Shown here: one piece after another, positions 7,050-14,820 of the stretch
Numbering within the stretch: position 1 is the stretch's first letter
How the letters are laid out: every line of letters begins with the position of its first letter
Assembly (NCBI GenBank): GCA_051004015.1
Contig: JBPCKT010000105.1
Coordinates: 1-20,939, forward strand
Direction of reading: 5' to 3'
DNA from: SXOA01 sp051004015
Lineage (GTDB): Bacteria > Planctomycetota > Planctomycetia > Pirellulales > Pirellulaceae
DNA length: 20,939 nucleotides
Position numbers and translations under genes: made by a program
Notes under the pieces: generated by a model
Databases searched by the model: none
Seen by the model: the letters and a program-made list of their open reading frames with translations, nothing else
Told to the model about the DNA's origin: nothing

Positions 7050-7376
7050 CAGCGGTGCGGATGAAGTCTTATGGTTCGGTCTCTTAGGCCCGAAGGGCCG
7101 TTACGAAGTAGCCCCGCCCGTAAGGGCGGGGTTCCAAACTACATAACTGCCTGGCAAGGCCCGAAGGGCCGACACCGGCGGCTCGAATGTCGGCCCTTCG
7201 GGCCTTGGAGATGGAATTGTCATCTCCGCTAACCCGGCCCTCACGGGACCGGGCTACTCCCTGTCGGCCCTCCGGGCCTACAAAGCCTAGGTAACTCGCC
7301 GCCACGAACGACTATCCGCGCCCTTGCGGTAGTCGTTTTTAAGCGAAAGACGGACATCCTTGGTAAACTGATCCCT
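7050..7376. repeat. Intergenic hairpin island (six palindromes, 7087-7278)
   Basis: This 327-base gap holds no gene. It contains six consecutive hairpins: GGCCC/GGGCC at 7087-7099; CCCCGCCC/GGGCGGGG at 7112-7131; a perfect 20-bp inverted repeat at 7155-7174 and 7188-7207; GGAGATG/CATCTCC at 7207-7227; a CCCGG-CCC / GGG-a-CCGGG stem with one bulge at 7233-7253; and GGCCC/GGGCC at 7266-7278. Several share a GGCCC-GAA-GGGCC-like core, so the island looks like nested or accumulated copies of short dispersed palindromes. An intrinsic terminator follows at 7308-7340. Confidence 0.8.
7308..7340 (+). terminator. Intrinsic terminator
   Basis: ACGACTA (7308-7314) pairs with TAGTCGT (7330-7336); inside, CCGC pairs with GCGG around GCCCTT with one bulged T. 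The stem is followed directly by TTTTT (7336-7340). It closes the racemase-family transcript and insulates the downstream DUF1549/DUF1553 gene. Confidence 0.75.
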
Positions 7377-9749
7377 ATGCGATTGATGCGACTGACAAGA
7401 TTTCTGGCGGGCATGAGTTTGGTCGTACTGTCGGCTGCGCTGCCCATGCTCGTTCGGGCCGACGACGACTCGGCTGCCGACCAGGAATTCTTTGAGAAAC
7501 GCATTCGCCCCATCCTGGCCGAGCACTGCTTCGAGTGTCATTCGGCCAAGACGAATCCGCTTAAAGGGGGTCTGCGGCTCGACAGTCGCGACGGGCTGCT
7601 GGCCGGCGGCGACAGTGGAGCGGCTGTGGTGGCCGGCGAGCCGGAGAAGAGCAGGCTGATTGTTGGAGTGGGATACGAATCGGAAGAATTGCAAATGCCG
7701 CCGGCGGGCAAGCTGGCCGTGGAGAAAGTGGCGGACCTGCAAGAGTGGGTGCGGCGGGGTGCCTACTTTCCCAAGTCCGATGGCGGCGTGATCGCTAAAC
7801 GGGTGATCAATCTGGACGAAGGGCGGAAGCACTGGGCGTTCCAACCAGCGCAGATTGCGCCGCTGCCGCCCGTTCCAGAAGTAATGAATTTGAGCTGGTC
7901 GCGTCAGCGGATCGATCCTTTCATCCTGGCCGCGCAGTCTCAACATGGCCTGCAACCTTCTCCCGCCGCTTCCAAGGAAGTTCTGTTGCGGCGGCTGAAG
8001 TTTGACTTGCTCGGCCTGCCGCCGACGATGGAAGAAACGCGTGAGTTCGCTGCCGACACATCCCCCGACGCCTTCGAGCGGCTAGCGGATCGGTATCTGG
8101 CGTCGCCCCATTATGGGGAGCGTTGGGGCCGGCACTGGCTTGATCTCGCCCGCTACTGCGACGTGCCCGAATCGTGGCGCGAGGGGCAGGCGCGGGCCTG
8201 GCTCTATCGCGACTGGGTCGTGCAGGCGGTTAATGGCGATCTGCCGTATGACGACTTTGTCCGCAAGCAGCTCGCGGCGGATTTGCTTCCCGGTTTTGAG
8301 CCGCGGGAGTCGGCGGCGCTCGGCTTTCTCGGCCTGAGTCCCACGTATTGGAAAGAGCTGAAGCTGGACCACAATGTCATCAAGCAGGTAGTGGCCGAGG
8401 AATGGGAAGAGCGGATTGACGCCATCGGCGGGACATTCCTCGGTCTGACTGTCGCGTGCGCCCGCTGCCACGACCACAAGTTCGATCCGGTCACGAGTCA
8501 GGACTATTACGCCCTGGCCGGCGTGCTCGCCAGCATCCGGCTGGAAGACCGGCCGATCATCGCTGCGGACCTGGCCACGGTTGCCCAGAAGGGGCACGAC
8601 CGGGTGAAGGAGTTGGAGGGAGAGATCAAGAAGCTCAAGGACCAAAAGCCGCCGCCAGAGGGACTGTCGGAGAAGGTAAAAGCGTTCGAGGAGCAGATCG
8701 CCGAGGTGAAACGGACCACGCCGCATTTCGAGACGCCGCTGGCTTACAGCGTCATCGAGGCAAGCCTGCATGTTCTACCGGACGGACCTTCTCGCACGAA
8801 GATCGAATACAAGCCGGACCAGCCGCAGGATGTGTGCGTGCAGATTCGCGGCAGTGCGGCGAATGCTGGCGCGGCTGTCCCGCGGCGATTTTTGGCCGTG
8901 CTGACGAAGGATGCCAGCGGCGTGTTCAAGCAGGGGAGCGGCCGCCGCGAACTGGCGGAGGCGATTGTCACGGATTCTGCTCCGCTGGCCGCGCGCGTGT
9001 TCGTCAACCGCGTTTGGAAGCAGCATTTCGGCCGCGGGCTGGTGAATACACCCAGCAATTTCGGAATACAGGGCGAGAAGCCGTCGCATCCCGAACTTCT
9101 TGATGACCTGGCAGCGCGATTCATCGAGCACGGCTGGTCGCTGAAGTGGCTGCACCGGCAGATGGTTCTGTCGTCGACTTACCAGCAAGATAGTAATCGC
9201 GATGAGGTGGCTACGAAGGATCCCGAGAATATCTATCTGTCGCGAATGCCGGTTCGCCGGCTGGATGTGGAAGCCTGGCGGGACGCGATGCTTTCGGCGA
9301 CGGGAGAGCTGGATGAAGCGATGGGTGGAGTGGCGCAGGAGCTCTCAGAATTGGGGAATCGCCGCCGCACGCTCTACGGCACCGTCAAACGGCGCGAGCT
9401 TTCGGATCTGCTGCGGCTGCATGACTTTCCCGATCCGGTGGTCTCCAGCAGCGCCCGCGTTCCAACGACTTCGCCGTTGCAACAACTTTTTGTGTTGAAC
9501 AGCCCTTACATCCGAAAACGGAGCGAGGCCTTGGTAGAGCGCTTGCAAGCGGAAGTCGGCAGCGATTCTTCCGCCCGCATTCGCCTTGCCTACCAAACGC
9601 TGCTCCAGCGCGAGCCGGCCGCGGAGGAGCTGGCTTTGGCGATAGAATTTGTGTCGAGCAATACTGCCGACGGTGTGTCCGCCGAGGCTCTCTGGCGGGA
9701 ATACGCCCAAGTGCTGCTGGCGAGTAACGAGCTGCTGTTTGTAGACTAA
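7377..9749 (+). CDS. Planctomycete cytochrome c-like DUF1549/DUF1553 protein
   Basis: 790 aa, exported: an N-terminal signal peptide (residues 1-28, ending VRADD) is followed by a heme-c-type domain with CFECH at 51-55 and QMPP at 106-109, as in the PSCyt1 domain. DUF1549 (PSCyt2) runs from about 178 (IDPFILAA) to 390 and contains SPHYGERWGRHWLDLARY (243-260) and a second C-x2-C-H, CARCHDHKFDP, at 361-371. A short charged, probably coiled segment lies at 405-446, and DUF1553 (PSD1) occupies roughly 530-770. These proteins are very numerous in planctomycetes and are thought to be periplasmic; in carbohydrate-degradation clusters they are suspected of redox steps on sugars, which remains inference. 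The DUF1501 gene starts eight bases after the stop, the usual two-gene arrangement. No ribosome binding site is obvious before ATG 7377; an alternative ATG lies at 7386. Confidence 0.92.
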   Translation: MRLMRLTRFLAGMSLVVLSAALPMLVRADDDSAADQEFFEKRIRPILAEHCFECHSAKTNPLKGGLRLDSRDGLLAGGDSGAAVVAGEPEKSRLIVGVGYESEELQMPPAGKLAVEKVADLQEWVRRGAYFPKSDGGVIAKRVINLDEGRKHWAFQPAQIAPLPPVPEVMNLSWSRQRIDPFILAAQSQHGLQPSPAASKEVLLRRLKFDLLGLPPTMEETREFAADTSPDAFERLADRYLASPHYGERWGRHWLDLARYCDVPESWREGQARAWLYRDWVVQAVNGDLPYDDFVRKQLAADLLPGFEPRESAALGFLGLSPTYWKELKLDHNVIKQVVAEEWEERIDAIGGTFLGLTVACARCHDHKFDPVTSQDYYALAGVLASIRLEDRPIIAADLATVAQKGHDRVKELEGEIKKLKDQKPPPEGLSEKVKAFEEQIAEVKRTTPHFETPLAYSVIEASLHVLPDGPSRTKIEYKPDQPQDVCVQIRGSAANAGAAVPRRFLAVLTKDASGVFKQGSGRRELAEAIVTDSAPLAARVFVNRVWKQHFGRGLVNTPSNFGIQGEKPSHPELLDDLAARFIEHGWSLKWLHRQMVLSSTYQQDSNRDEVATKDPENIYLSRMPVRRLDVEAWRDAMLSATGELDEAMGGVAQELSELGNRRRTLYGTVKRRELSDLLRLHDFPDPVVSSSARVPTTSPLQQLFVLNSPYIRKRSEALVERLQAEVGSDSSARIRLAYQTLLQREPAAEELALAIEFVSSNTADGVSAEALWREYAQVLLASNELLFVD

Positions 9750-9757
9750 GAAGAACC

Positions 9758-11170
9758 ATGAACGGCATATCAACGGAAATTCAACAGCCCGCCTGCTCGC
9801 GCCGCCAGCTATTGCAAACGCTCGGCGGCGGACTCGGCCTATGCGGCCTTGCCCAACTTCTCGCCGCCAAAGGAGCGCTGGCAAACGACGCCGCAAAATC
9901 CCCGTCATCAAAATTCCAGCCTCATTTTCAGCCGCGAGCCAAACGGATCATTCAGCTCTTCATGAACGGCGGGCCGTTTCAGGGAGACTTCTTCGATCCC
10001 AAGCCGGCGCTCAACCAGTTCGCCGGGCAGCGGCCCAAGGAAGTCAATTTCCGCACCGAAAACGCCACCGGCGGCTGCATGGCGGTGCCGTACAAGTTCG
10101 AGCCGCGCGGCCAGTGCGGTTTGCCGGTCAGCGAATTGCTGCCGCTCACCGCCAAACACATCGACGATTTGTGCATCATCCGCTCGATGCATACCGATAA
10201 CCCCAATCACGGGCCCGCCCTGTTCCTGATGAACAACGGCACCATCACGCCGACCCGTCCCAGTCTCGGCTCATGGATGCTGTATGGATTGGGAAGCGAG
10301 ACCGAGGACTTGCCGGGGTATGTGGTTCTCTGCCCCGGGCGGCCGGTGCGGTTTTCGGAGCTCTGGTCGAGCGGCTTTCTGCCGGGCGAGTATCAGGGAA
10401 CGTACATCAATCACAGCGACCTCGACATTCGCAAGATGCTGCCGAATATCAAGAGCGATGGCCTCACCCCCGCCCAGCAGCGGCGGCAGCTCGACTTGCT
10501 CAAAAAGCTCAACACACAGCACCTCGCCCAGCACGCCGGCGAATCGGCTCTCGAAACCCGCATCCGCTCGATGGAGACGGCGTTCCGGATGCAGTTCGCC
10601 GCGACCGAAGCTTTCGACCTCGCCCGCGAACCGGCCAAAGTCCGCGAGGAATACGGCGCGTCCCACTTCGCCAACTCCTGCCTCATGGCCCGCCGCCTCG
10701 TCGAGCGGGGCGTCCGCCTGGTCCAGGTCTACTACGGCAACGGCCAGCCGTGGGACACGCATTCGGGGCACGACAAGACGACGCGAACACTCGCCGCCGA
10801 CATCGACCGCCCCACGGCCGCCCTCCTCGCCGACCTGAAGAGCCGCGGCCTGCTGGAAGACACGCTGGTCATATGGGGAGGAGAATTCGGCCGCACGAGC
10901 ACGTCCGAAGGCGGGGACGGCCGCGACCACAACCACTGGGGCTTCACGACCTGGCTGGCGGGCGGCGGCGTCCGCGGCGGCATGGCCCACGGCGCTACCG
11001 ACGACTTCGGCTTCCGCGCCGTGCAGGACAAGGTCCACATCCACGATCTCCACGCCACCATTCTGCATCTCCTCGGCCTCGACCACGAGCGGCTCACCTT
11101 CCGCCACGCCGGGCGAGACTACCGGCTGACAGATGTCTCCGGCCGCGTGGTGAAAGAAATTCTGGCGTAA
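9758..11170 (+). CDS. Tat-exported DUF1501 (sulfatase-like) protein
   Basis: 470 aa from ATG at 9758, eight bases after the DUF1549/DUF1553 stop, so co-transcribed and probably co-functional. The N-terminus has a twin-arginine motif, SRRQLLQ (14-20), followed by a hydrophobic Gly/Leu/Ala stretch. DUF1501 landmarks are FMNGGPFQGDFFDPKP near 68-83, WGGEFGRT at 373-380, DGRDHNHWGF near 387-396 and WLAGGGVRGG just after. The fold is related to alkaline-phosphatase/sulfatase enzymes, with the conserved Asp, Glu and His residues expected to bind metals, but no DUF1501 activity is established. Length is normal for the family, and the C-terminus is intact (HDLHATILHLLGLDHE near the end). Confidence 0.92.
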   Translation: MNGISTEIQQPACSRRQLLQTLGGGLGLCGLAQLLAAKGALANDAAKSPSSKFQPHFQPRAKRIIQLFMNGGPFQGDFFDPKPALNQFAGQRPKEVNFRTENATGGCMAVPYKFEPRGQCGLPVSELLPLTAKHIDDLCIIRSMHTDNPNHGPALFLMNNGTITPTRPSLGSWMLYGLGSETEDLPGYVVLCPGRPVRFSELWSSGFLPGEYQGTYINHSDLDIRKMLPNIKSDGLTPAQQRRQLDLLKKLNTQHLAQHAGESALETRIRSMETAFRMQFAATEAFDLAREPAKVREEYGASHFANSCLMARRLVERGVRLVQVYYGNGQPWDTHSGHDKTTRTLAADIDRPTAALLADLKSRGLLEDTLVIWGGEFGRTSTSEGGDGRDHNHWGFTTWLAGGGVRGGMAHGATDDFGFRAVQDKVHIHDLHATILHLLGLDHERLTFRHAGRDYRLTDVSGRVVKEILA

Positions 11171-11177
11171 GTCTACT

Positions 11178-11210
11178 AGCCCGGCGCGCCAGCGAGGGAG
11201 ATTCGCATCG
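11178..11210. repeat. Fragment of a dispersed planctomycete repeat
   Basis: CTAGCCCGGCGCGCCAGCGA and the bases after it resemble one arm of a palindromic repeat that I recall from planctomycete intergenic DNA. The complementary arm is not found nearby, so this is at best a partial copy. It lies just after the DUF1501 stop. Confidence 0.35.
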
Positions 11211-11281
11211 AGGCGGAAAGGGCTCGTTTTTTGGGCATCCGGTTTTTGTTTGACCCCGCCCCTTCCCTACCCGGCTGGACT

Positions 11282-11464
11282 CTACCCGTAGAGTCCCACA
11301 ATCGGCGCACCGGTCGTCAAGGTGAGCGGGCGGCCTTGCTGGTCGAGGAGGTGGGTGCGAGGGTCGATGCCGAGAGAGTGGTAGATGGTGGCGGCGATGT
11401 CCTGCGGGCTGACCGGATTGGTGGCGGGATAGGCGGGCGGCCCGGCGGTCCGAGAAGCCGCCAA
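11282..11464 (-). pseudogene. C-terminal remnant of a second DUF1501 gene
   Basis: On the minus strand about 60 codons read as the end of a DUF1501 protein: ...NPVSPQDIAATIYHSLGIDP..., then a DQQGRPL segment and a short GAPIVGLYG tail before TAG at 11282-11284. In intact DUF1501 proteins the (N/R)PV(S/T)PQD(I/L)-AT-(I/M)YH-LGIDP block lies about 50 residues from the C-terminus, so more than 85 percent of the gene is missing. Reading upstream in the same frame gives only a few plausible residues before the next gene. It is not a copy of the intact DUF1501 gene ending at 11170, whose C-terminus differs (DLHATILHLLGLDHE). It is probably a relic left by deletion or rearrangement at this junction of convergent units. 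Confidence 0.75.
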
Positions 11465-11490
11465 CAGCGCAACGCTGGCAAGTTCTGTGG

Positions 11491-11979
11491 CTAAGGAGAT
11501 TGCGCTCGAAGTACTTCAGCGTCGGGCTTCGCCTGGTGGGCTGCCAAGAGCTCATCCATCGCCGGCCAGAAATGGTCGAGGTCCGGCAGTTTGGCAGTGC
11601 GGAATTCGCCTTCTTCGAGTCGAATCTCGCGCCCGGCATGTTGGGAAACGGCCTGGGCAATCCGGGGGCGTGATAACTGGTCCGGTGCGAGGCTGATTTT
11701 CTCAAAGGGGCGGGGCTCGCCGTTCTGGGAAATGCTGGGGCCGCCCCCTTCCGGCAAATAGATCGCGCCGGTGGCAAAATCGACAGCAAAGGCAATCACG
11801 CCGGGGATAAAGAAGAGCAGCAAGCCAAGGCCGTCGAGTACGACGATTCCCGGGTCAAGCGTGCCGCTGCGCTGGCCGCGGCGCTCCGGGTACATAATCG
11901 TCCCGCAGCCGACGGCTGAACAAACTCCCCCCAGAATGCCGCTGGCGAGGAATTGCCGACGAGAGATCGCGAATCGCAT
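11491..11979 (-). CDS. Probable Tat-exported lipoprotein with one membrane segment (YceK/YidQ-like N-terminus)
   Basis: 162 aa from ATG at 11979, preceded by AAGGAACTGGG on the coding strand. The N-terminus has SRRQFLASG (6-14), a twin-arginine-like motif, and a lipobox-like SAVGC with Cys25. Then comes CGTIMYPERRGQ, a hydrophobic stretch at about 44-68 (GIVVLDGLGLLLFFIPGVIA) and AVDFATGAIYLP. This order is familiar from small planctomycete lipoproteins and loosely resembles the E. coli YceK/YidQ type; the match is from memory. The C-terminal ~85 residues are hydrophilic and unremarkable. It follows the caspase-like gene in the same direction after a 212-base gap, so it may be a separate transcription unit. 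Function unknown. Confidence 0.7.
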   Translation of the reverse strand: MRFAISRRQFLASGILGGVCSAVGCGTIMYPERRGQRSGTLDPGIVVLDGLGLLLFFIPGVIAFAVDFATGAIYLPEGGGPSISQNGEPRPFEKISLAPDQLSRPRIAQAVSQHAGREIRLEEGEFRTAKLPDLDHFWPAMDELLAAHQAKPDAEVLRAQSP

Positions 11980-12191
11980 AAAACCCAGTTCCTTACTCGG
12001 ACCTAGTCAGACAACAAGCCCCATGAGGTCGAGGAAGGTAGCAAACCGGCTCTGGGCTTGGAAGAGAAGTTCCTGGAGCCCAAGGGAAGAGAAGACTCCC
12101 TTGCGCCGCTTTCGAGTCAACTCGATTCAATCCCAAGGGAATTGGTTCGATTGGATCAAATTCGCGGCCCGGAATGATGCGTTTGCATTCG
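11980..12191. other. Intergenic gap with one hairpin
   Basis: No gene is seen between the lipoprotein start and the caspase-like stop. A hairpin CAAGGGA/TCCCTTG (12081-12087 with 12097-12103, 9-base loop) could mark the 3' end of the long minus-strand operon, but no U-run accompanies it on either strand. A promoter for the lipoprotein gene is expected here, but I cannot place it with confidence. Confidence 0.4.
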
Positions 12192-13139
12192 TCATTCTTC
12201 CTGACCCGTCAGCGGTGCGGGTGGCGAAGCCGGCCAGTCCAGGAAGATTTGGCGAGCCAATTTGCCATCCCCCTTGGGACGCGGAGGATCGCTGCCGGCG
12301 CGGAGGCGGCCGCCGAGGGCTTCGGGGAGGTAGTCAATCTGTAACTCGGTACCCCGGCCGTCGCCGGAGTCGTCGATCTGGGCGTGCTCCGTCGCCGCGA
12401 GCTCGCCGGTGGCATACTCCTGGGCGGTTTCGCGGGCGGTCCATAAATAAAGGTCGAGCAGCGTTACGTGTCGATCCTGGTCCAGGTCGAACTCCCCGTA
12501 GTTCGGCGGCGAGCCGATGGCTTTGGCAAGCTTGTGGGGAAAGTTGGTTTCGTTTACTTCCAGGTCGGGTTCGGTGGCGGTAATGACGATGCGGCCGGGC
12601 TGCGCCAGGGCCTTCAAATAGAAACCGCTGCACGGCGTGGTGATGAAGAAGACCTGTTCCTGGCAGGCAACCTTGGCAAAGAGCTGGCCGAATTCGACGT
12701 GGCTGATATCGGGGCCAGGCAGGTTGAGCCAGCTTTGGCGGGCGTCGTAGTGGCCGTGGCCTAGCACAAACACCCAGAGCGCGTCATTTGGCGTCAAAGC
12801 CGTGCGGGTTTCCTCGACCGATTTAGCGAGCATCTCGCGCGTGGCGACGCCGCGGGTGGCCTTCACCGCGGGGCCGTCCTTCTCCACCGCGGCATCCGCC
12901 CAGAGGACATGGACGTTCTCTGCCTTGAAGCCGTGTTGGTTGGTCAAGCCGCCATACAGCAGCTCCACCGACTCGCCGAACAGCTTGCGATGGTCGGCAT
13001 CCCCCGGCAAGCCGCAGAGGATAATCGCCCGGCGCGTGGCGGGTGCGGCGGAGATTTCTGGAGCGGGCGAAACCGGAGCATCGTCGGCAGCGAGCAGCAT
13101 CAGGGGCAGGAACCAAGCGGCGGTCATGGCGAATCTCAC
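12192..13139 (-). CDS. Secreted caspase-like (peptidase C13-type) protein
   Basis: 315 aa from GTG at 13139; GTGA overlaps the TGA of the upstream gene by four bases, so the two are translationally coupled. An alternative ATG lies four codons in (13127). A signal peptide covers about 1-18 (LPLMLLAADD). The caspase-like core has strands TRRAIILCGL and ENVHVLWAD, then the catalytic-type His in VFVLGHGHYD (H128) and Cys in FFITTPCSGFYL (C170), followed by RIVITATEP; this is the His/Cys dyad of clan CD peptidases. A canonical-looking EF-hand loop follows at 218-229 (D218, D220, D222, H224, D229), then the acidic DDSGDGRGTE near 256-265. Together these suggest a calcium-dependent protease exported to the periplasm or beyond, possibly acting on proteins of the same operon. 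Activity is inferred. Confidence 0.82.
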   Translation of the reverse strand: MRFAMTAAWFLPLMLLAADDAPVSPAPEISAAPATRRAIILCGLPGDADHRKLFGESVELLYGGLTNQHGFKAENVHVLWADAAVEKDGPAVKATRGVATREMLAKSVEETRTALTPNDALWVFVLGHGHYDARQSWLNLPGPDISHVEFGQLFAKVACQEQVFFITTPCSGFYLKALAQPGRIVITATEPDLEVNETNFPHKLAKAIGSPPNYGEFDLDQDRHVTLLDLYLWTARETAQEYATGELAATEHAQIDDSGDGRGTELQIDYLPEALGGRLRAGSDPPRPKGDGKLARQIFLDWPASPPAPLTGQEE

Positions 13140-13978
13140 TTAGCTTTCTCGGCGACCAGTTCCGGCAGCTCGTCCATGAACTTGTCGCGAATCAGCCGGT
13201 AGGTGTGGTCGGGGTTGAAGTGGAGCTGGTTCTGGTCGTCGCGGATGCTGGTCCAGACTTCTTTCCCCTTGTGTTGTACGTAGAGGTTCGAATCCGAGAA
13301 GCGAATCGCCCGGTAAAACCAGGCGGAGCCCCCTTCAATCTTGCGGGCCTCCAGAGCCAGGACCACCTCCGGGTCCGTGCCGGCGCTCGTCACAAAGGCG
13401 AATAGTGCTCCATCCATGACTTCCCCTTCCGGCTTCTCGTAGCGATAAAGCGGCTGGGACAGGAGGCGGAGCTCCCAGCGCTCCTTGGTGTAGTCGATGG
13501 TGTGGCCCGTAAATTCGCGGGCCAGTGCTCGCATCTGCACCAGGCGGCGGGTCGGGGAGGTATCCGGAGCGGCGGCAGCCTTCAGCGGTTCCAGCCTGAT
13601 GGCGGCTTTGGGCTCCCATTTTTCGACGGCGCCTTCGCGCTCGGGAAGGAGCGTGCCCGTGGCCAGCGAGTGGAATTCGTGGCAGACGACGCGGCGGCCA
13701 TTTTCGGGGTGGGAGAAGATACTTCCGATGACTAGCGGCCGGCCCTTGGAAATCCAGACGAAGACGCCGCCGTTCTGGCCACCGCTGCGGGTGGGATTGG
13801 TCCAGATATAGATGGGCTTGCGGTTCAGCTCGGCCTTGGTTTTATGCTCCGCATCCAGATACATCTGCCACTTGGCCCCTTCCTCCAGATGCAGCGCTTG
13901 GAGCAGCTCCACTGCTCTGGCGGACTGTTTGGTCGGGTCAGCCGCGACGATGAGAAGGCACAATACCAAGCTGCTCAT
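13136..13978 (-). CDS. Exported paralogue C of a three-gene family (unrecognised)
   Basis: 280 aa from ATG at 13978, which overlaps the TGA of the preceding gene as ATGA; the frame is open further upstream, but that is inside the neighbour. A short signal peptide (MSSLVLCLLIVAADP) is followed by WTNPTRSGGQNGGVFVWISK (59-78), RLVQMRALAREF (145-156), ELRLLSQPLYRY (169-180), DGALFAFV (189-196) and TDPEVVLALEA (201-211). The two upstream genes share these blocks in the same order, so the three are paralogues in tandem. A distinctive C-terminal extension (residues ~245-280) ends DELPELVAEKAK. No catalytic motif is evident; the conserved aromatic and Arg-rich blocks suggest a compact beta-rich binding or structural domain. 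I know no function for the family. Confidence 0.85.
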   Translation of the reverse strand: MSSLVLCLLIVAADPTKQSARAVELLQALHLEEGAKWQMYLDAEHKTKAELNRKPIYIWTNPTRSGGQNGGVFVWISKGRPLVIGSIFSHPENGRRVVCHEFHSLATGTLLPEREGAVEKWEPKAAIRLEPLKAAAAPDTSPTRRLVQMRALAREFTGHTIDYTKERWELRLLSQPLYRYEKPEGEVMDGALFAFVTSAGTDPEVVLALEARKIEGGSAWFYRAIRFSDSNLYVQHKGKEVWTSIRDDQNQLHFNPDHTYRLIRDKFMDELPELVAEKAK

Positions 13979-14820
13979 TTGGTTTTCTCCTCTTCCACCA
14001 GTTCCGCGGCAATGCTGGCCGGCAGCGGGGTGCCGCGGGTGAAGTGGGGCAAGCGCTGGTCGTTCTGAGTGGGAAAGCGGGCCGCCTTCCAAACGACGGC
14101 CTCGCCCAAACGGGCCTCCAATTCGCCCGAGGTGCGGCGGGCGAAACCGTACTGCCATTTGGCCGCGCCTTTGCCCTTTACCGCTTCCAAGAGCAGGATA
14201 ACTTCCGGGTCGGTTCCCATGACAAAGGCGAAGACGGCCCCATCCATGAGGTCGCTTCCTTCCTTGGGTCCGTAGCGATAGAGCGGACGGGAGAGCAGAC
14301 GAAGCTCTTCGCGGTCGGTGCTGTCGACTTTCCATCCAAGCATCGTGGCCTTGAATTTTTCGGCAAGGCCTTTCATCTGCCGCAGGCGCAGAGTTTTTGT
14401 TCCTTCCGGTGCCGGCGCATCGGGGAGGTCCGCAAACGTCACTCCCGCCTGCTGCGGCTGCCAAACGACTGCGCCGTCCCGCTTTGCCATAATCTTGCCG
14501 CGGCTGAGGGATTCGAAGTCATGTTCGAGACGTTTGGCCCACGGATAGACGCAGACGGCGGCTAGAGGGCGGCCCTCATGGATGAAAAGCAGCGTCATGC
14601 CATCCTCGCTGCCGCGGGCATTGTTGGCCCAGCGGAGCGCGACGAGGGTCTGAGCCGGCTCCTTGGCGTCGGCATCGGGAGAGACTTCATACCATTTCGT
14701 CGAGGCATCCAAAAGCTCGCGGAGCGTCTTCGGCTCGGCTGCCGTATCTTCGCCGCGAGCGAACCGTGGCGAAACGGCAGTCAACAAAAGCAGCAGTGCC
14801 AGGCAGAGATTACGTTTCAC
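13975..14820 (-). CDS. Exported paralogue B of the three-gene family (unrecognised)
   Basis: 281 aa from ATG at 14820, overlapping the TGA of the upstream paralogue as ATGA. The signal peptide is the most conventional of the three (MKRNLCLALLLLLTAVSPRFARGED). Shared blocks: LRWANNARGSEDGMTLLFIH (62-81), EGRPLAA, RLRQMKGLAEKF (145-156), ELRLLSRPLYRY (172-183), DGAVFAFV (193-200) and TDPEVILLLEA (203-213), then WQYGFARR (222-229). The C-terminus ends with a charged tail. It lies in the middle of the paralogue triplet between an M56-peptidase/WD40 gene and a caspase-like gene. The spacing of the shared blocks is nearly identical to paralogue C, which suggests fairly recent duplication or strong constraint. 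Confidence 0.85.
   Translation of the reverse strand: MKRNLCLALLLLLTAVSPRFARGEDTAAEPKTLRELLDASTKWYEVSPDADAKEPAQTLVALRWANNARGSEDGMTLLFIHEGRPLAAVCVYPWAKRLEHDFESLSRGKIMAKRDGAVVWQPQQAGVTFADLPDAPAPEGTKTLRLRQMKGLAEKFKATMLGWKVDSTDREELRLLSRPLYRYGPKEGSDLMDGAVFAFVMGTDPEVILLLEAVKGKGAAKWQYGFARRTSGELEARLGEAVVWKAARFPTQNDQRLPHFTRGTPLPASIAAELVEEEKTK

Noticed and set aside
7087..7278. CRISPR-like array
   Set aside because: The repeated units are palindromes of different sequence and spacing, with no constant repeat and spacer pattern and no cas gene nearby.
7364..7369. TAAACT as a -10 box giving a leaderless DUF1549/DUF1553 message
   Set aside because: Position fits a start near ATG 7377, but there is no recognisable -35 sequence, so it stays unsupported.
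10273..11253. Long plus-strand frame overlapping the DUF1501 gene
   Set aside because: Arg/Pro/His-rich out-of-frame translation of a clear DUF1501 gene; no independent start signal.
12081..12103. Hairpin as a terminator of the BlaI-type operon
   Set aside because: Stem of seven pairs with a 9-base loop and no U-run on either strand; kept only as part of the gap description.
13979..14464. Extended N-terminus for paralogue C
   Set aside because: Lies within the neighbouring paralogue's coding sequence; the ATGA overlap and signal peptide place the start at 13978.
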